Below are positions 41,365 to 52,360 of a stretch of DNA of 64,000 nucleotides, piece by piece (position 1 is the first letter of the stretch; each line of letters starts with the position of its first letter). The notes under the pieces are model-generated. The model saw nothing but the letters and a program-made list of their open reading frames with translations. It did no database searches and was not told the DNA's origin. Location: assembly GCA_001792895.1 (NCBI GenBank), contig MARA01000009.1:124001-188000 (forward strand). The letters are read 5' to 3'. The DNA comes from Lentinus brumalis. Lineage: Eukaryota > Basidiomycota > Agaricomycetes > Polyporales > Polyporaceae. Made by a program: the position numbers and the translations under genes.

Positions 41365-42281
41365 TCACCGGAAGAGCTTCGCCCAGAGGATGATGAGGAT
41401 GAGAACGACGAGCACGACGATGATCGCCGCGGTGACCACGCGCTGCTGGTACATTCTGCGAGTTGCGACGGGGTCAGATCCATCTGCCAACAACATGAAC
41501 ACGGCACTGCGGCCGGCCACTGGAGCCTTCGCCCGCTCACCTTCTGATCATCTTCTTGAGTGTGCCCGACGCACGGTCAATGGACGTGTCTGCGCGTTGT
41601 AGCTGCATGCGGTTCCCATGGAGTCAGTGTCCGCCCCGCAAAGGTTTGAACGGCAACTACAACGTACCGTGTCCCGGGCGTTCTGGATCTGCTCCCGCTG
41701 CCCACGCAGGCTGCGCAAGATGTCGGCACCTTGCTCCTCGGTCTCGAGTGCGATCCGCTGGCTGTCCAGGAGCCGGCGCGAGCCGTCTTCGAGGAGCGCG
41801 GTGCCAGCGAGGAGGCGGGTGCGGTCGCTGGTCGCGCCGTAGGGCTCGTCACTGGTGGGGGTGCCGACGCCGGGGCGGGCGAGGAGCTCGGCGCGGGAGA
41901 GCTGGGCGTGGACGTCCTTGGAGAGTTTCTTGTACCGCGTGAGGTCGGCTTTGGCGGCCTTGATGCGGGATTGGTAGGACGGACGGATGGACTGGGGGAT
42001 TCCTTGGATTTCGATCTCCATTTGGGATACCTGCGCTGGGCGTGAGCATCACGAGCGAGCATGGGTGGCCTGGAGAATGACAAAGAAACCGTCAGTAACG
42101 AGCGAGAACGTACCATCTCGTCTGCCTCGTCTAGCTCCATCTCTACCCTGCGAAGGGCAGCCTTACGCTGCTCGCCCTGGCCATCCTTGGCGTCGCCGTC
42201 GAGCTTGTCGCGGATGCTCTGGACGATCTGTTTGAAGTCCTGCTCATACGAGTCAAACAGCGTGGTCGGCGAGGAGTCCAT
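41365..42281 (-). CDS. VTI1: Qb-SNARE Vti1
   Basis: Starts MDSSPTTLFDSYEQDFKQIV at 42281 (in-frame upstream text is not conserved). The N-terminal three-helix part reads LRRVEMELDEADEMV, splices to SQMEIEIQGIPQSIRPSYQS and AKADLTRYKKLSKDVHAQLS. The SNARE motif follows: RIALETEEQGADILRSLRGQ, REQIQNARDT, LQRADTSIDRALGTLKKMIR with the central Gln, and then one membrane anchor, VVTAAIIVVLVVLILIILW, ending AKLFR. This order and length are those of Vti1, which drives fusion at Golgi, endosome and vacuole. Four or five exons. Head-to-head with THR4, 143 bp apart; convergent with the PP28-type gene. Confidence 0.92.
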
Positions 42282-42424
42282 GGTGGTCACCCAGGGTGCG
42301 GAGGTGGGGGTCGGGGACAGAGGACGCAGCTCAGGCCGTGCAGCCGTGCCTCCCGGGCGTCTCGGCTGCCTTTCCTGGACGGACGGACTCGAGTCAAGCC
42401 ATCGCAAGCTCTCCTCCTCCCGCG
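42282..42424. promoter_or_regulatory. shared divergent promoter, VTI1/THR4
   Basis: 143 bp between the two start codons; both genes must be driven from here or from within the neighbour. No specific binding site was assigned. Confidence 0.5.
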
Positions 42425-44299
42425 ATGAAGTATCTCTCGACCCGCGGCGCAGACCAGCTGCTCTCGTTCGAAGAGGTCACTCCTTTCCTCCCGTGCTCTC
42501 GCTGCGATTCTGAACGCCGCATCTCCAGGCCGTTCTCGCTGGACTCGCGCCCGATGGCGGCCTCTACATACCCGAGCACATCCCCCAGCTCCCCGCGGAC
42601 TGGCAGACAGCGTGGAAGGACTACTCGTTTGTAGACCTCTCAATCGAGGTTCTCTCGCTCTACATCGACGAGGACGAGATCCCGAGAGCCGAGCTCCGCG
42701 CACTCGTCGAAAAGTCCTACAGCACCTTCCGCCACCCGGACATCACCCCGCTCAAGAAACTGACTGACTCTACCTACGTCCTCGAGCTCTTCCACGGACC
42801 GACCTTTGCGTTCAAGGACGTCGCGCTGCAGCTGCTCGGCAACCTCTTTGAGTTCTTCCTCAAGAGGCGGAATCAGCACAAGGGGCCGACTGAGAAGCCG
42901 GAGAAGCTGACCGTCGTCGGTGCGACCAGTGGTGATACCGGCAGGTACGTTTGAACGCGTCCTTTGCCGGACGTGTTACTGACGACGCCTCAGTGCCGCG
43001 ATCTATGGCCTCCGGAATAAGGCGAACGTATCCATCTTCATCCTCCATCCCAAGGGACGTGTCTCCCCCATCCAGGAAGCGCAGATGACGACCGTCACGG
43101 ACCCCAATGTGCACAATCTCGCCGTCCAGGGCACTTTCGACGACTGCCAGGCACGTTTCGTTCTCGCGTCGCGTTGTCCCCTCTCATCGTCTTCTAGGAT
43201 ATCGTCAAGGCTCTCTTCGGAGACAGGGAATTCAACGCCACGCACCGTCTCGGCGCCGTCAATTCTATCAACTGGGCCCGCATCCTCGCCCAAACCGTGT
43301 ACTACTTCCTCTCCTACTTCCACCTCCGCCGCCAGCTCCCAGACCCCAACGCGGATGTCGAGATCCAGTACGTCGTGCCCACCGGCAACTTTGGCGACAT
43401 CCTCGCCGGGTACTACGCGAAGCGCATGGGGCTACCTATGGGCCGCCTCGGGGTCGCCACCAACGCGAACGACATCCTCGCGCGCTTCTGGCGGAGCGGC
43501 GCGTACGAGAAGGTCGACTCGTCGTCGCCCACTGGGCAGAGCGAGCCCGCGGCGGGTGCGTCGGACGGCAAGCAGGGCGCCGACGCCAGCGGGGTCAAGG
43601 AGACACTCAGCCCGGCGATGGACATCCTCGTGTCGAGCAACTTCGAGCGGCTCCTATGGTACCTCGCGTTCGAGACCGCAGAGGGCACGGACCTGGCCGA
43701 GCGGCAGCGCAAGGCGGGCGCGACCATCGCGGACTGGATGGGTAAGGTGAAGAGCGACGGGCGGGTGCAGGTGCCCGTCGCCGTTCTCGAGCTCGCCCGC
43801 AGAGACTTCTTCGCGGAGCGGGTATCGGACTCACAGGTACGTCTCCCAAGCTCGATGTAGGTTAGGATCGGGGACTGATACGTTTATGTGTGCAGACGTT
43901 GGAGACGATCAAGTACTACTTTGAGTCTGAGCACTACATCGCGGACCCGCACACTGCTGTCGGACTGTGCGCCGCGCGCACCGTGGCTTCACAAAAGTGG
44001 GTCTCGTCTCGCCACCATCCGTTTCCCACGTGCTGACCGAACTACGCAGTCCGCCGAACGTGCGGCAGATAGTACTCTCGACGGCGCACCCTGCCAAGTT
44101 CTCGGAAGCGGTGACGCGCGCGTTGCAAGGCTCGCCGTCATTCGACTTTGAACGGGACGTGCTCCCAGCGGAGTTCAAGGGGCTGCTTGAGCGGGAGCGA
44201 AGGGTAATTGACGTTGAGGCTCCGGATGTCGAGTTGGTCAAGCGGGTGATTGAAAAGTATGTGGTGCCGACTGTTGGGCAGGTTGGTCCGAGCGTATGA
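42425..44299 (+). CDS. THR4: threonine synthase
   Basis: Exon 1 (42425-42475) reads MKYLSTRGADQLLSFEE and joins after a 53-bp intron to AVLAGLAPDGGLYIPEHIPQ. The PLP-binding lysine lies in HGPTFAFKDVALQLLGNLFE, and the phosphate loop in VVGATSGDTGSAAIYGLRN spans an intron. Further blocks are NVSIFILHPKGRVSPIQEAQ, FGDREFNATHRLGAVNSINW, VVPTGNFGDILAGYYAKRMG and LSTAHPAKFSEAVTRAL. This is the fungal/plant-like fold II PLP enzyme that turns O-phosphohomoserine into threonine and phosphate in the cytosol. Length about 530-550 residues, as usual. A Gly/Ser/Ala-rich insert (SSSPTGQSEPAAGASDGKQG) follows NANDILARFWRSGAYEK. Confidence 0.95.
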
Positions 44300-44451
44300 T
44301 TGGGGGAACTAGTTAAGTAGAGTAGCACACAGTGTGTCCATACGTTGGAAGAATTCATGCCAGACTGTAGGAACGGGGTGGTATGTAGATGCTCGCGTGG
44401 GGTGGCGATCAGGTCGCGGCAGGTGGGCGCGATGCACCATTGTACCCCTAC

Positions 44452-46932
44452 TCAGAACCGCCAGACCTTGCGATGCCTACACGCCCACCCCACAGCGGAC
44501 AGCCCGAAACTATACGCCGTGAGGACGAGCAGGGCCGCCCAATCAGACATATACATCGTCTGCATGGACAGGTTGATTAAGCCCGTCGCGACGTTGGCCT
44601 ACAATGCGCCGCATCATCAGCAAGCAGCCCACGCAGAAGGAGAGCTCGCACCACCGACGTACCAGCAAAAACAAGACCAGCCCGTTCTTATTGACCGCCT
44701 CCAAGAGCGGCGGCGCGCTCCCTGCCGCCTCCCACTCCCTGCCCGCTGTGTGCCGCGTCGCCTTGAGCACGTCCGGGTCCAGATGCACCTTGAGCTTCGA
44801 CATGGGCGAGTAGACCGACGTGGACAGCGGGCTCGGGAAAAACGCGAGGTCGAGCACGAGGTATCCGAGCAGGAACGTCGAGTTGTACGCCGCGATCCAC
44901 ACGACGTACTGCAGGTTCGCCATCCGCCGCGACACGTCCCCGCCCACCGCGAAGAGCTTGAGCGCCCCGAGGAAGACCCACCACAGAACTGCATACGAGC
45001 ACAGCTCCGTCGCCGTCTTGTCGTTCTCGCGCCGGACCTCGAGTCGTGGAGACTGGGCGGTGTGGGCTGACGCGCCGTCGGAAAGGACAGCGGGGACCTC
45101 GTCGTCCGTGTCCGAGTCGCTCGTCGACGGCCGTTGGCGGATGCTCGCCGCTCCGTTTCGTTGTGCGAGCTGCTGCTGCCGACGGCGGAAGTACGAGGGA
45201 GAGGGGGCGAGAAGGAGCGTGCCCGTAGACAGGCCGAGAAGGTGGATCGCAAGGTAGCCTGCACGTCTTCAGTAACGAGTCACATCATCTGCCCACAACT
45301 GTGGACGCACCTGTGAGGGATATGATACCCTCTTTGTTTGCCGCTATGACACCGTCACGAGGGGCATCGAGGATATACTGCGCCAGGTTGCCCATAGAGA
45401 GGGCGAGCTGGTGCGCTGTACGAGGGAATCAGCAGACGCAATAGCAAACCGACGGATGGCGCGCACATATGGCTACCACAACGCCTAGAAGCGATATCGG
45501 GATATACACCATGACGGGATGCAAAAGAACTTGCAGGATGGGTATCAACCCCAGCGTGACGAAGAAATTCCAGTGAAGGCCGTATTCTGTGACATGTTCC
45601 TGAGGAAAACTCTCGCAACACGAACAGCGATAGTGCTGCATCACTCACTGGATACTCGGTGCCCTTGACCGACATCGTCCGCAGTAGTCCGAGTAAGAGG
45701 ACCGGAGAGCACTTGCGCAGCGTCAAGGACAATTTCGGCAGGAGGGGAGCGGTGAGGTGCGTTGGATTTTTGACGAGCGGGATCGCGGATACGATGCCCT
45801 GCGAGAAGACGAAGGATCCGACGCCAATGTCCATCTGAAAAGTCGTCAGTTGTCTGCGAGATTCCCCACTTCGTTTGATCATTTTTGGATACGTTTCGGG
45901 AGGTGACGTCTGTGCAATCATGGACACTGCTGTTGTCTCCAGATGTCGCTCTGTTCAGGCTACAAGGACGAGTACCTACGAGGCTGGTGGAAGTGGCAAG
46001 ACAGTGAAAGTCCATCCGGCAAGCGGGCTTCCCATCGACTACTGCTTCCACTTTTCCCGAGAGTGACCTCGACAACCTCGCTGGAAGGGCGAGTCGGTCG
46101 TACTGCAACCGCGGCCACAGCGAGAAGAGGCAGATCCGGTCGCCCGTTTCCGTCAAGGACTCTCAAGCCCTCCTGGGTTGGTGGTGCCGTCCTCGACTGC
46201 GAGTGCTGGACCTGCGGCACCACCGGACTGGCACATTCGGCGATGCGGCAGACCTATGCCACAAGGCTCATCACATACGCAGGGAGAGCATCGTCATCTT
46301 GCCCCAGCCGGGAAGAGACCGTCACGCAGTTGCCCGTCGACGCGCCGAAGCGAACGTGCACACTCACCAGAGACACTCCAAATGTTTCGCATTTGGCCAA
46401 TTGTCGCGGGAATACGGGAAAGTCGACGGCGAGGATGCAGATGAACGTAAGCAGGAGCATATGAGCCCTGTATGTCGTCAGAGCAGGCAAGGGCGGGATA
46501 GGGACGGCAAGAGCAGCGGACGGGCTGGGGTCGCGCGAGGTGTTCGACGTGCGCGACGATGCGCGACTGTGTCTCAGAACCGAGGGAAGGAAGGTGCCCG
46601 ACTCTCGTCGGGGGAGCATGAGGAGCAAGAGCGTAGGGACCGCGAGGAGCAGCGACAGCAGAGCGGGCGAGTTTGCAAAGACAGTCACGGAGAGCAGCAT
46701 CGGCAGAACGAGCAGGCAGGTCTCCGCCATGAACGACAGCGGTGGCATTCGGGTCCGCACCGCAGAGTAGAGCGCGATCGAAAGCTGCGGCCGGTCGTTG
46801 GGTTCAGCTCATCGCGTCGAGCAGGAGGAGACGTACGAGCGACGCAAACGACACCATGTTGATGTGCCCGATGCTGGACCCCGTCATCCCAGACACGAAC
46901 GCCTCCTTGGACGCTTTGTAGTCGTCGTCCAT
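44452..46932 (-). CDS. GWT1: GPI-anchor inositol acyltransferase
   Basis: Starts [20 protein letters not shown] at 46932 and splices to [20 protein letters not shown]. Then come membrane helices ([74 protein letters not shown]), [60 protein letters not shown] and the C-terminal [20 protein letters not shown]. The GIGS-x-x-F and HWNFF-like blocks are typical of Gwt1/PIG-W, an ER multi-pass enzyme that puts an acyl chain on the inositol of GlcN-PI early in GPI synthesis. About seven exons. Head-to-head with the prefoldin gene, 95 bp apart. Gwt1 is a known antifungal drug target. Confidence 0.93.
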
Positions 46933-47027
46933 GGCGAGCAGGCGGGCAGACGATGGTGGTGGTGGACAGTGGCAGAAAGCCGCCTCGCGCGCCCGCGTCC
47001 CGCTTGCCTTTCTCCACGACGCACGCG
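46933..47027. promoter_or_regulatory. shared divergent promoter, GWT1/prefoldin 6
   Basis: Only 95 bp separate the two start codons, the shortest of the five head-to-head gaps in this window. 5' UTRs must overlap this space. No TATA-like box is evident. Confidence 0.5.
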
Positions 47028-47571
47028 ATGGCCGCCGCGCTCCAAGAACGCCTCCAGACAGCGTCGGCAGAGTTCCAGAAAATCCAGACAGACCTCTCGC
47101 TCGCCGTCGACGCTCGCCAGAAACTCGATGCCCAGCTCTCCGAGAACGAGCTCGTGAAGAAGGTCCGTCCTCGTCCATGCGCTGCGTCTGCGCGCTGACT
47201 CTACTCTGCCCGCGTTCCAGGAGTTTGCATCCCTGACAGACGTCAACACCGTGTACAAGCTGGTCGGGCCCGTGCTCGTCAAGCAGGACCAGGCGGAGGC
47301 GAAGCAGAACGTGAACACTCGATTAGACTTCATCCGCAGCGAGATGTGCGTCGCCCGTCCTCTTCACATTCTCCTGCACTCACACTCGCCACGGCGTAGT
47401 AAACGCGTCGAGAACCAGCTCAAGGAGCTCGGAGAGAAGGCGGAGAAGAAGAAGCTCGAGGTGTGTACTCGCTCTGCTTCCAGCACGCTCACCCCCACCC
47501 ATCTCCCTGTCTCCCAGCTCGTTGAAATACAGGCCGCGCTCCAGCAACAGACAGCCCCTGCTCCTGCGTAG
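47028..47571 (+). CDS. YKE2: prefoldin subunit 6
   Basis: Four or more exons. Exon 1 (47028-47162) reads MAAALQERLQTASAEFQKIQ, TDLSLAVDARQKLDAQLSEN, ELVKK. It is followed by EFASLTDVNTVYKLVGPVLV, KQDQAEAKQNVNTRLDFIRS, KRVENQLKELGEKAEKKKLE, then LVEIQAALQQQTAPAPA. Two helices with a short beta hairpin (KLVGPVLVKQD) between them are the beta-type prefoldin fold; the wording matches Yke2/Pfd6. As part of the hexameric prefoldin it hands unfolded actin and tubulin to the CCT chaperonin in the cytosol. Length about 125 residues, as expected. Confidence 0.92.
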
Positions 47572-48084
47572 TCTTCTGCTGTGTTTTCTTCGGCCTCTAC
47601 CGCTGTCTCCGTGCAAGCCCGGACGTATATCAACATGTAGCACTAGTCACCTTCACCGAATGGCAATCGTTTCACTTTGCTATTTTGCCTGCTCGCCACT
47701 TACTCGAACAAGGGTCGTCGATGTCGCCCGTGAGTCCTTACTTCTAACTCCTTTGAACTGATTGTAACAGTATCAATCAGAATCGTCCTTGTGTCTGTGC
47801 AAGGAAAACGTACATGTACATGCGCCTCGCTGCCAGTCAGTCCCAAGACGCACTTTGAGCTAAATTCCGAGACGGCTGCGTGAGGGAGAGCGTGTATACG
47901 AGCAAGGCCAACCTAGCTGGTTGCTAGTGAACCTGATCCATTAAGCTGCCCAATCGTACATAAGCTGACCCATCGAGCCCAGCGCAACCCGAAAAGCTGC
48001 GACAACATGCAGTCGTACAAGATGTCTGTGAATCATGACAACGTCCCCTGGCTCCTCGCTCAGAGAACCACACCAACGCCGCCA
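47572..48084. other. no gene seen
   Basis: Space between the convergent prefoldin and TAF8 genes. Only short unsupported frames. It should contain both 3' UTRs. Confidence 0.6.
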
Positions 48085-49929
48085 TCAAGCATTCGTGCTC
48101 TCGCTCCTCGCCCTCTCCATCCGCGGGACCGCGATGCTCCCCACGCGCCTCCGCACGACCAACGGCTCGTCGAACCTCTTCTGCTCATAGTTCCACGTCG
48201 CATAAAGCCGTGCGTCCGGCAGCACCCTCGGCTTCTCCCCGTCCGCGCCCTTGTCCCCGCCCTTGTCCTTCCCATTCGGCAGGCCGTTCACCGCGCCGTC
48301 CTTGCCCTTGCCCGCAGCGGGCGGCGCGGCAGGAGTCGGGTTGAAGCTCGAGTTCCACGGCGCGTTCACGCCAGGGCCGTACGTGAGCTTCTGATTCCCG
48401 CGCTGCAGGACGGGCGGGTGTTGGATGCGGCTCGATCGAATATACACGGTTTGCTGCATCACCATCGTCAGCGCCGGATAGCAGAACGAACCACAGAACG
48501 GGCGTACGCACCGGAAGCACATCCTTCGCCAGTGCCGGAATCCTTGACATCGGCTTGCTGAGCATCGGCGTGACACTCTCCGGAGGCGCGATATGCCGCG
48601 TGTACGCTCCAGGAAGGGCCCTCTTCTCTTCCTCTTTCTCTCCGGACTCCTTCCCGCTCCCACTGCTGTCAGGCGTGCCCGCACCAGGTCGCTTCGCGAT
48701 GGGGACCGCATAGCTGGGTGGCATCGCCGTGACCCGCGGCGGATTGGGCGCCGTGCTCCCGTACAGCGTCGTGGGAGCGTCCCACCGGTTGTACTTGTCC
48801 ATCTGCTGGATGAGCGCGAGCGCGACGCGATAGCGCCCGGGGTTGACGGCCGCGACGCGTGCAGGGGGCGGGTGGGTGAGGATGTGGTGGTATGCCTCGA
48901 GCAGCAGCTGCTGTCCTGCCGGCAGCGGTGGTTCGGGTTTGGCGAAAGTTGTGTCTAGGGGTGGGGTTTCAGAGGGGAGGTGCCACGTTGGCACGGATGC
49001 GAGGGTAGACTGGTCGTATGGGACGACTGTGTGGTAGTCCGCGGACGACGACGCGGTGGACACCTGTGCCTGTAACGGTGGTGTGTCAGGGCTTTCTGTC
49101 TTCAGGGAGCCGTTCGTCATCGCGGCAGGGTCGCTGGGCGCAGCAGGAGCGGGCGTAGCTTGTGGTGGCTCGCCGGTAGGGAACGGGGGTAACCAATCTG
49201 GAATATACTCTGGTGGCTGCCAGTTCTCAGTTCGCCGTCGCTTCCGTGATTGCGGCGTGGATGGGTTTGAAACGGGAGAAAGGGGCATAGGTGGCGTCGA
49301 GCGTCGGCGGGATAGCGAGTCTTTGAGTATGGCGTCCGGTGGTTCGGGAACACGGACATCCTCCTCTCCGTCCGCGTCAGGGTCTTCGTTATCGACGAGC
49401 ATCACATCCGCCTTGGCCAGCTCGTCCGAAGGCGTGTTGACTTCGTCGTACTCGCTCTCGTCCTCCTCTTCCGAAGCGACCGCGTCTGGCACCGGTCTCC
49501 ACTCCAGGGGCGTGACGTCGTCCTCGTCATGGCTGAGACCGACGGCGAGTTGCGCTGCACGCCAGCATGAAGCCATGCACGGGTAGACGGAGACGAGAAC
49601 GCACCTCTGAACTCGTTCAGATCCTCGAGTCGCTTGGTCGAGTGCACGGCATAGCGGGCCATGTCTCGAGCATTGACCGCGCAGTAGTCCTGCAGCTCCT
49701 TCACGCTCGTGCCCATGTCGTCGAAGGCCTCCACGGCATCCTGTGGGGCGATGCTCCGTCTGCCCGCATGTTCGGCGTACTGGCCGACGGTGGCTGCAGC
49801 CACGGAGAGGTAGCGGGAGAGGAGATCGGCGAAGACGAGGTTCGCCTGGGTGGAAGCCTTGGAGAAGCCGTGTGCGTGGAGGACCTTGAGAGTGACGGTC
49901 TCGAGTATCTTGCTCGCGCCCGCGTCCAT
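48085..49929 (-). CDS. TAF8: TFIID subunit TAF8-like, histone-fold
   Basis: Start placed at 49929 (MDAGASKILETVTLKVLHAH) because the longer frame would run into the ADE13 start. The N-terminal bromodomain-associated histone fold reads GFSKASTQANLVFADLLSRY, EHAGRRSIAPQDAVEAFDDM and SVKELQDYCAVNARDMARYA. After a 50-bp intron (49604-49555) comes an acidic region and then ENWQPPEYIPDWLPPFP, which fits the TAF8 motif (IPDHLPPFP). Further on are GQQLLLEAYHHILTHPPPAR and RYRVALALIQQMDKYNRWDA. A second intron (about 48511-48455) leads to QTVYIRSSRIQHPP and a low-complexity tail. TAF8 pairs with TAF10 in TFIID. The identification rests on the fold plus the PDWLPPFP motif. TAF3, another histone-fold TAF, is less likely because it would carry a PHD finger. 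Confidence 0.82.
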
Positions 49930-50066
49930 GAGATCGAGAAGCGAGGAGAGAGTCGAGAGGGTTGAGCTGTCCGTGCCGTGCACTGGCGCCAGACTCAGAC
50001 TCCGCGCCAACTCCGACCAGCCCTCACCCTCTGCGCAAACCGCCCACCGCACGTCGCCCACCGCGA
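49930..50066. promoter_or_regulatory. shared divergent promoter, TAF8/ADE13
   Basis: 137 bp between the chosen start codons. The TAF8 frame stays open through this interval to 50109, so a longer TAF8 N-terminus overlapping ADE13 exon 1 cannot be excluded. Confidence 0.45.
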
Positions 50067-52003
50067 TGGAGTCCTTCGACACGTACCAGACGCCGCTCTC
50101 AAGGTACACTCGTCATTTGCGCGCGCGCCGTACACGCTTCCTGACCTCGACCCAGCCGATATGCGAGCAAGCAGATGGCCCATCTCTTCTCCCCCGCCGT
50201 ACGTCCCGTACCTTCAGGAGTTTTCGTCGAGCTCAATCCATGCCGCGCAGAACCGCTTCCACACATGGAGGAAGCTGTGGCTCAACCTCGCCATAGCCGA
50301 AAAGGAGCTCGGGCTCCCCGTCTCTGACGAGGCCATCGAGCAGATGAAGGCCAACCTCGTACGTCTCCCAAGTTCCGCCTCGCGCGAGGATGTGCGATTC
50401 ATGCGCGTGTGCTAGCATCTCGACGCGAAGCAATTTGAGATCGCCGCCGTCGAGGAGAAGAAGAGGCGTCACGACGTCATGGCCCATGTCCACACCTTTG
50501 GACAAGTCGCCCCTGCCGCCGCGGGCATCATCCAGTCAGTCCGCACACCCCCACCCTCCGTCCTAGGCTCATTTCCTCCCAAGCTTGGGCGCGACGTCGT
50601 GCTATGTCACCGAGTACGCGATTCACGCCGCACTTGGCCCCGTCCGCGAAAGTCTCATGTTTTCTCAGCAACGCAGACTTGATCTTCCTCCGCGAAGCCC
50701 TCACCCTTCTCCTTCAAAAACTCGCGATCGTCATCGACCGCTTTGCCGCCTTCGCAGAACAGTACCGCGACCTGCCCACGCTCGGTTTCACTCACTTCCA
50801 GCCCGCTCAGCTCACGACTGTCGGCAAGCGTGCTACCCTCTGGCTGCAGGTGCGCACATTCGACCCCTGTAAACACGGAAGTGACCCATCTCTGCGAGCA
50901 GGAGCTGCTGTGGGACCTCCGTAACATCAAGCGTGCCAGAGACGACCTCGGTTTCCGCGGAGTGAAGGGTACCACGGGAACCCAAGCAAGTTTCCTTGCC
51001 CTGTTCGACGGCGACCACGACAAGGTACGCATAGGTCCTTTCAGCACAGCTCGGCCATCCTCACCACTCGCCTAGGTCGAGGAGCTTGACCGCAGGGTCA
51101 CCACTCTGTCCGGCTTCACCTACGCGTACCCCGTGACATCCCAGACGTACTCGCGCAAAATCGACGTCGACGTTCTCGCGCCCCTGGCCAGCTTCGGTGC
51201 AACCGCACACAAGCTCGCGACCGACCTGCGCCTCCTCGCCAACCTCAAGGTCCGTCCCCTCATCCTCATTCACTTCTCGCGCACTGACATCTGTGCGCGC
51301 ACACAGGAAGTCGAGGAGCCCTTCGAGTCGACGCAGATCGGCTCGTCCGCCATGGCGTACAAGCGCAACCCCATGCGCTCCGAGCGCATCTGCAGTCTCG
51401 CGCGCCACCTGATGATCCTCCAGCAGAACGCCCTGAACACGGCCAGCGTGCAGTGGTTCGAGCGCACGCTCGACGACAGCGCGAACCGCCGCATCACGCT
51501 CCCGGAAGCCTTCCTGACCGCGGACATCGTGCTCACGACGCTGCAGAACGTCTCCGAGGGCCTGGTCGTCTACCCGAAGGTCATCGCGCGGCGCATCTCC
51601 CAGGAGCTGCCCTTCATGGCCACTGAGAACATCATCATGGCCATCGTGAAGGCTGGCGGGGACCGACAGGAGGCCCACGAGAAAATCCGCGTATGTCCCC
51701 TCCGTCACGCGTGCCGTGTTGGTGGTCCGCTAACTCGTCGTGTCGCAGGTCCTCTCGCACGAGGCCGCGCACCAGGTGAAGCAGCTTGGACTCGAGAACG
51801 ACCTCATCGAGCGCGTGAAGAACGACCCCTACTTTGACCCCATCAAGGGCCAGCTGGACGCGCTCCTCGACCCGAAGAGCTTCATCGGGCGCGCGCCGGA
51901 GCAGGTCGACCGCTTCCTGGCAGAGTGGGTGCGGCCAGCACTGGCGGATGCGGAGCTGCAGAGTGCGCTGGGGAAAGCGAGCAAAGCTGAGCTGAACGTG
52001 TAG
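50067..52003 (+). CDS. ADE13: adenylosuccinate lyase
   Basis: Exon 1 reads [13 protein letters not shown]; the next exon gives [13 protein letters not shown]. Then [100 protein letters not shown] and the superfamily signature [20 protein letters not shown] (about 51339-51398) with the catalytic Ser loop, and [20 protein letters not shown]. About eight introns of 50-60 bp; the short exon [11 protein letters not shown] is framed by two of them. The enzyme releases fumarate twice in purine synthesis (SAICAR to AICAR, adenylosuccinate to AMP), cytosolic homotetramer. The signature reads AYKRNP where most relatives have PYKRNP. Confidence 0.95.
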
Positions 52004-52360
52004 TCAAATGAACATATTGGGAAGTCAGGGCATTGTATAAAAATGTAACACATGTATCCAACACATAGACACCGCTGCTGATCTCAGCTCAGACATGTCG
52101 TGGACGCAGCCGCTACCGCCAAGTATGTTCTATCCTCCTCTTACTCCCACTTACAGGCATCATGCCTATCCTGCCCTGATCTCGTCAATAGGGCCAGCGC
52201 GTGCGCCATCGCAGGCATTCGCATCAAGTCCTTGAGCCGCATAGGAACACTCTGCAACAACACACCACTGGTGCTGAACCGCTCCGCGAGGAAGTTATAA
52301 TGGGCTATGATAGGAATGTACTAGTACTCGTACAGCCGCGCGACAACGCGTCGGCGGACA
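52004..52360. other. convergent spacer with one 46-codon ORF
   Basis: Between the ADE13 and UTP22 stops. A short plus-strand frame at 52095-52235 (MSWTQPLPPSMFYPPLTPTY then RHHAYPALISSIGP) is the only frame with a sensible composition. I cannot tell whether it is a small gene or 3' UTR text. Confidence 0.3.

Noticed and set aside
41556..42045. Plus-strand frames opposite VTI1
   Set aside because: Arg/Gly/Ala-rich antisense artefacts; the minus strand encodes a full SNARE with membrane anchor.
48593..49586. Plus-strand frames opposite TAF8
   Set aside because: Antisense to the Pro/Ser-rich part of TAF8 and without conserved features.
49930..50109. Longer TAF8 N-terminus starting at 50109
   Set aside because: It would overlap ADE13 exon 1, and the added residues are not like the family, which starts close to the histone fold.
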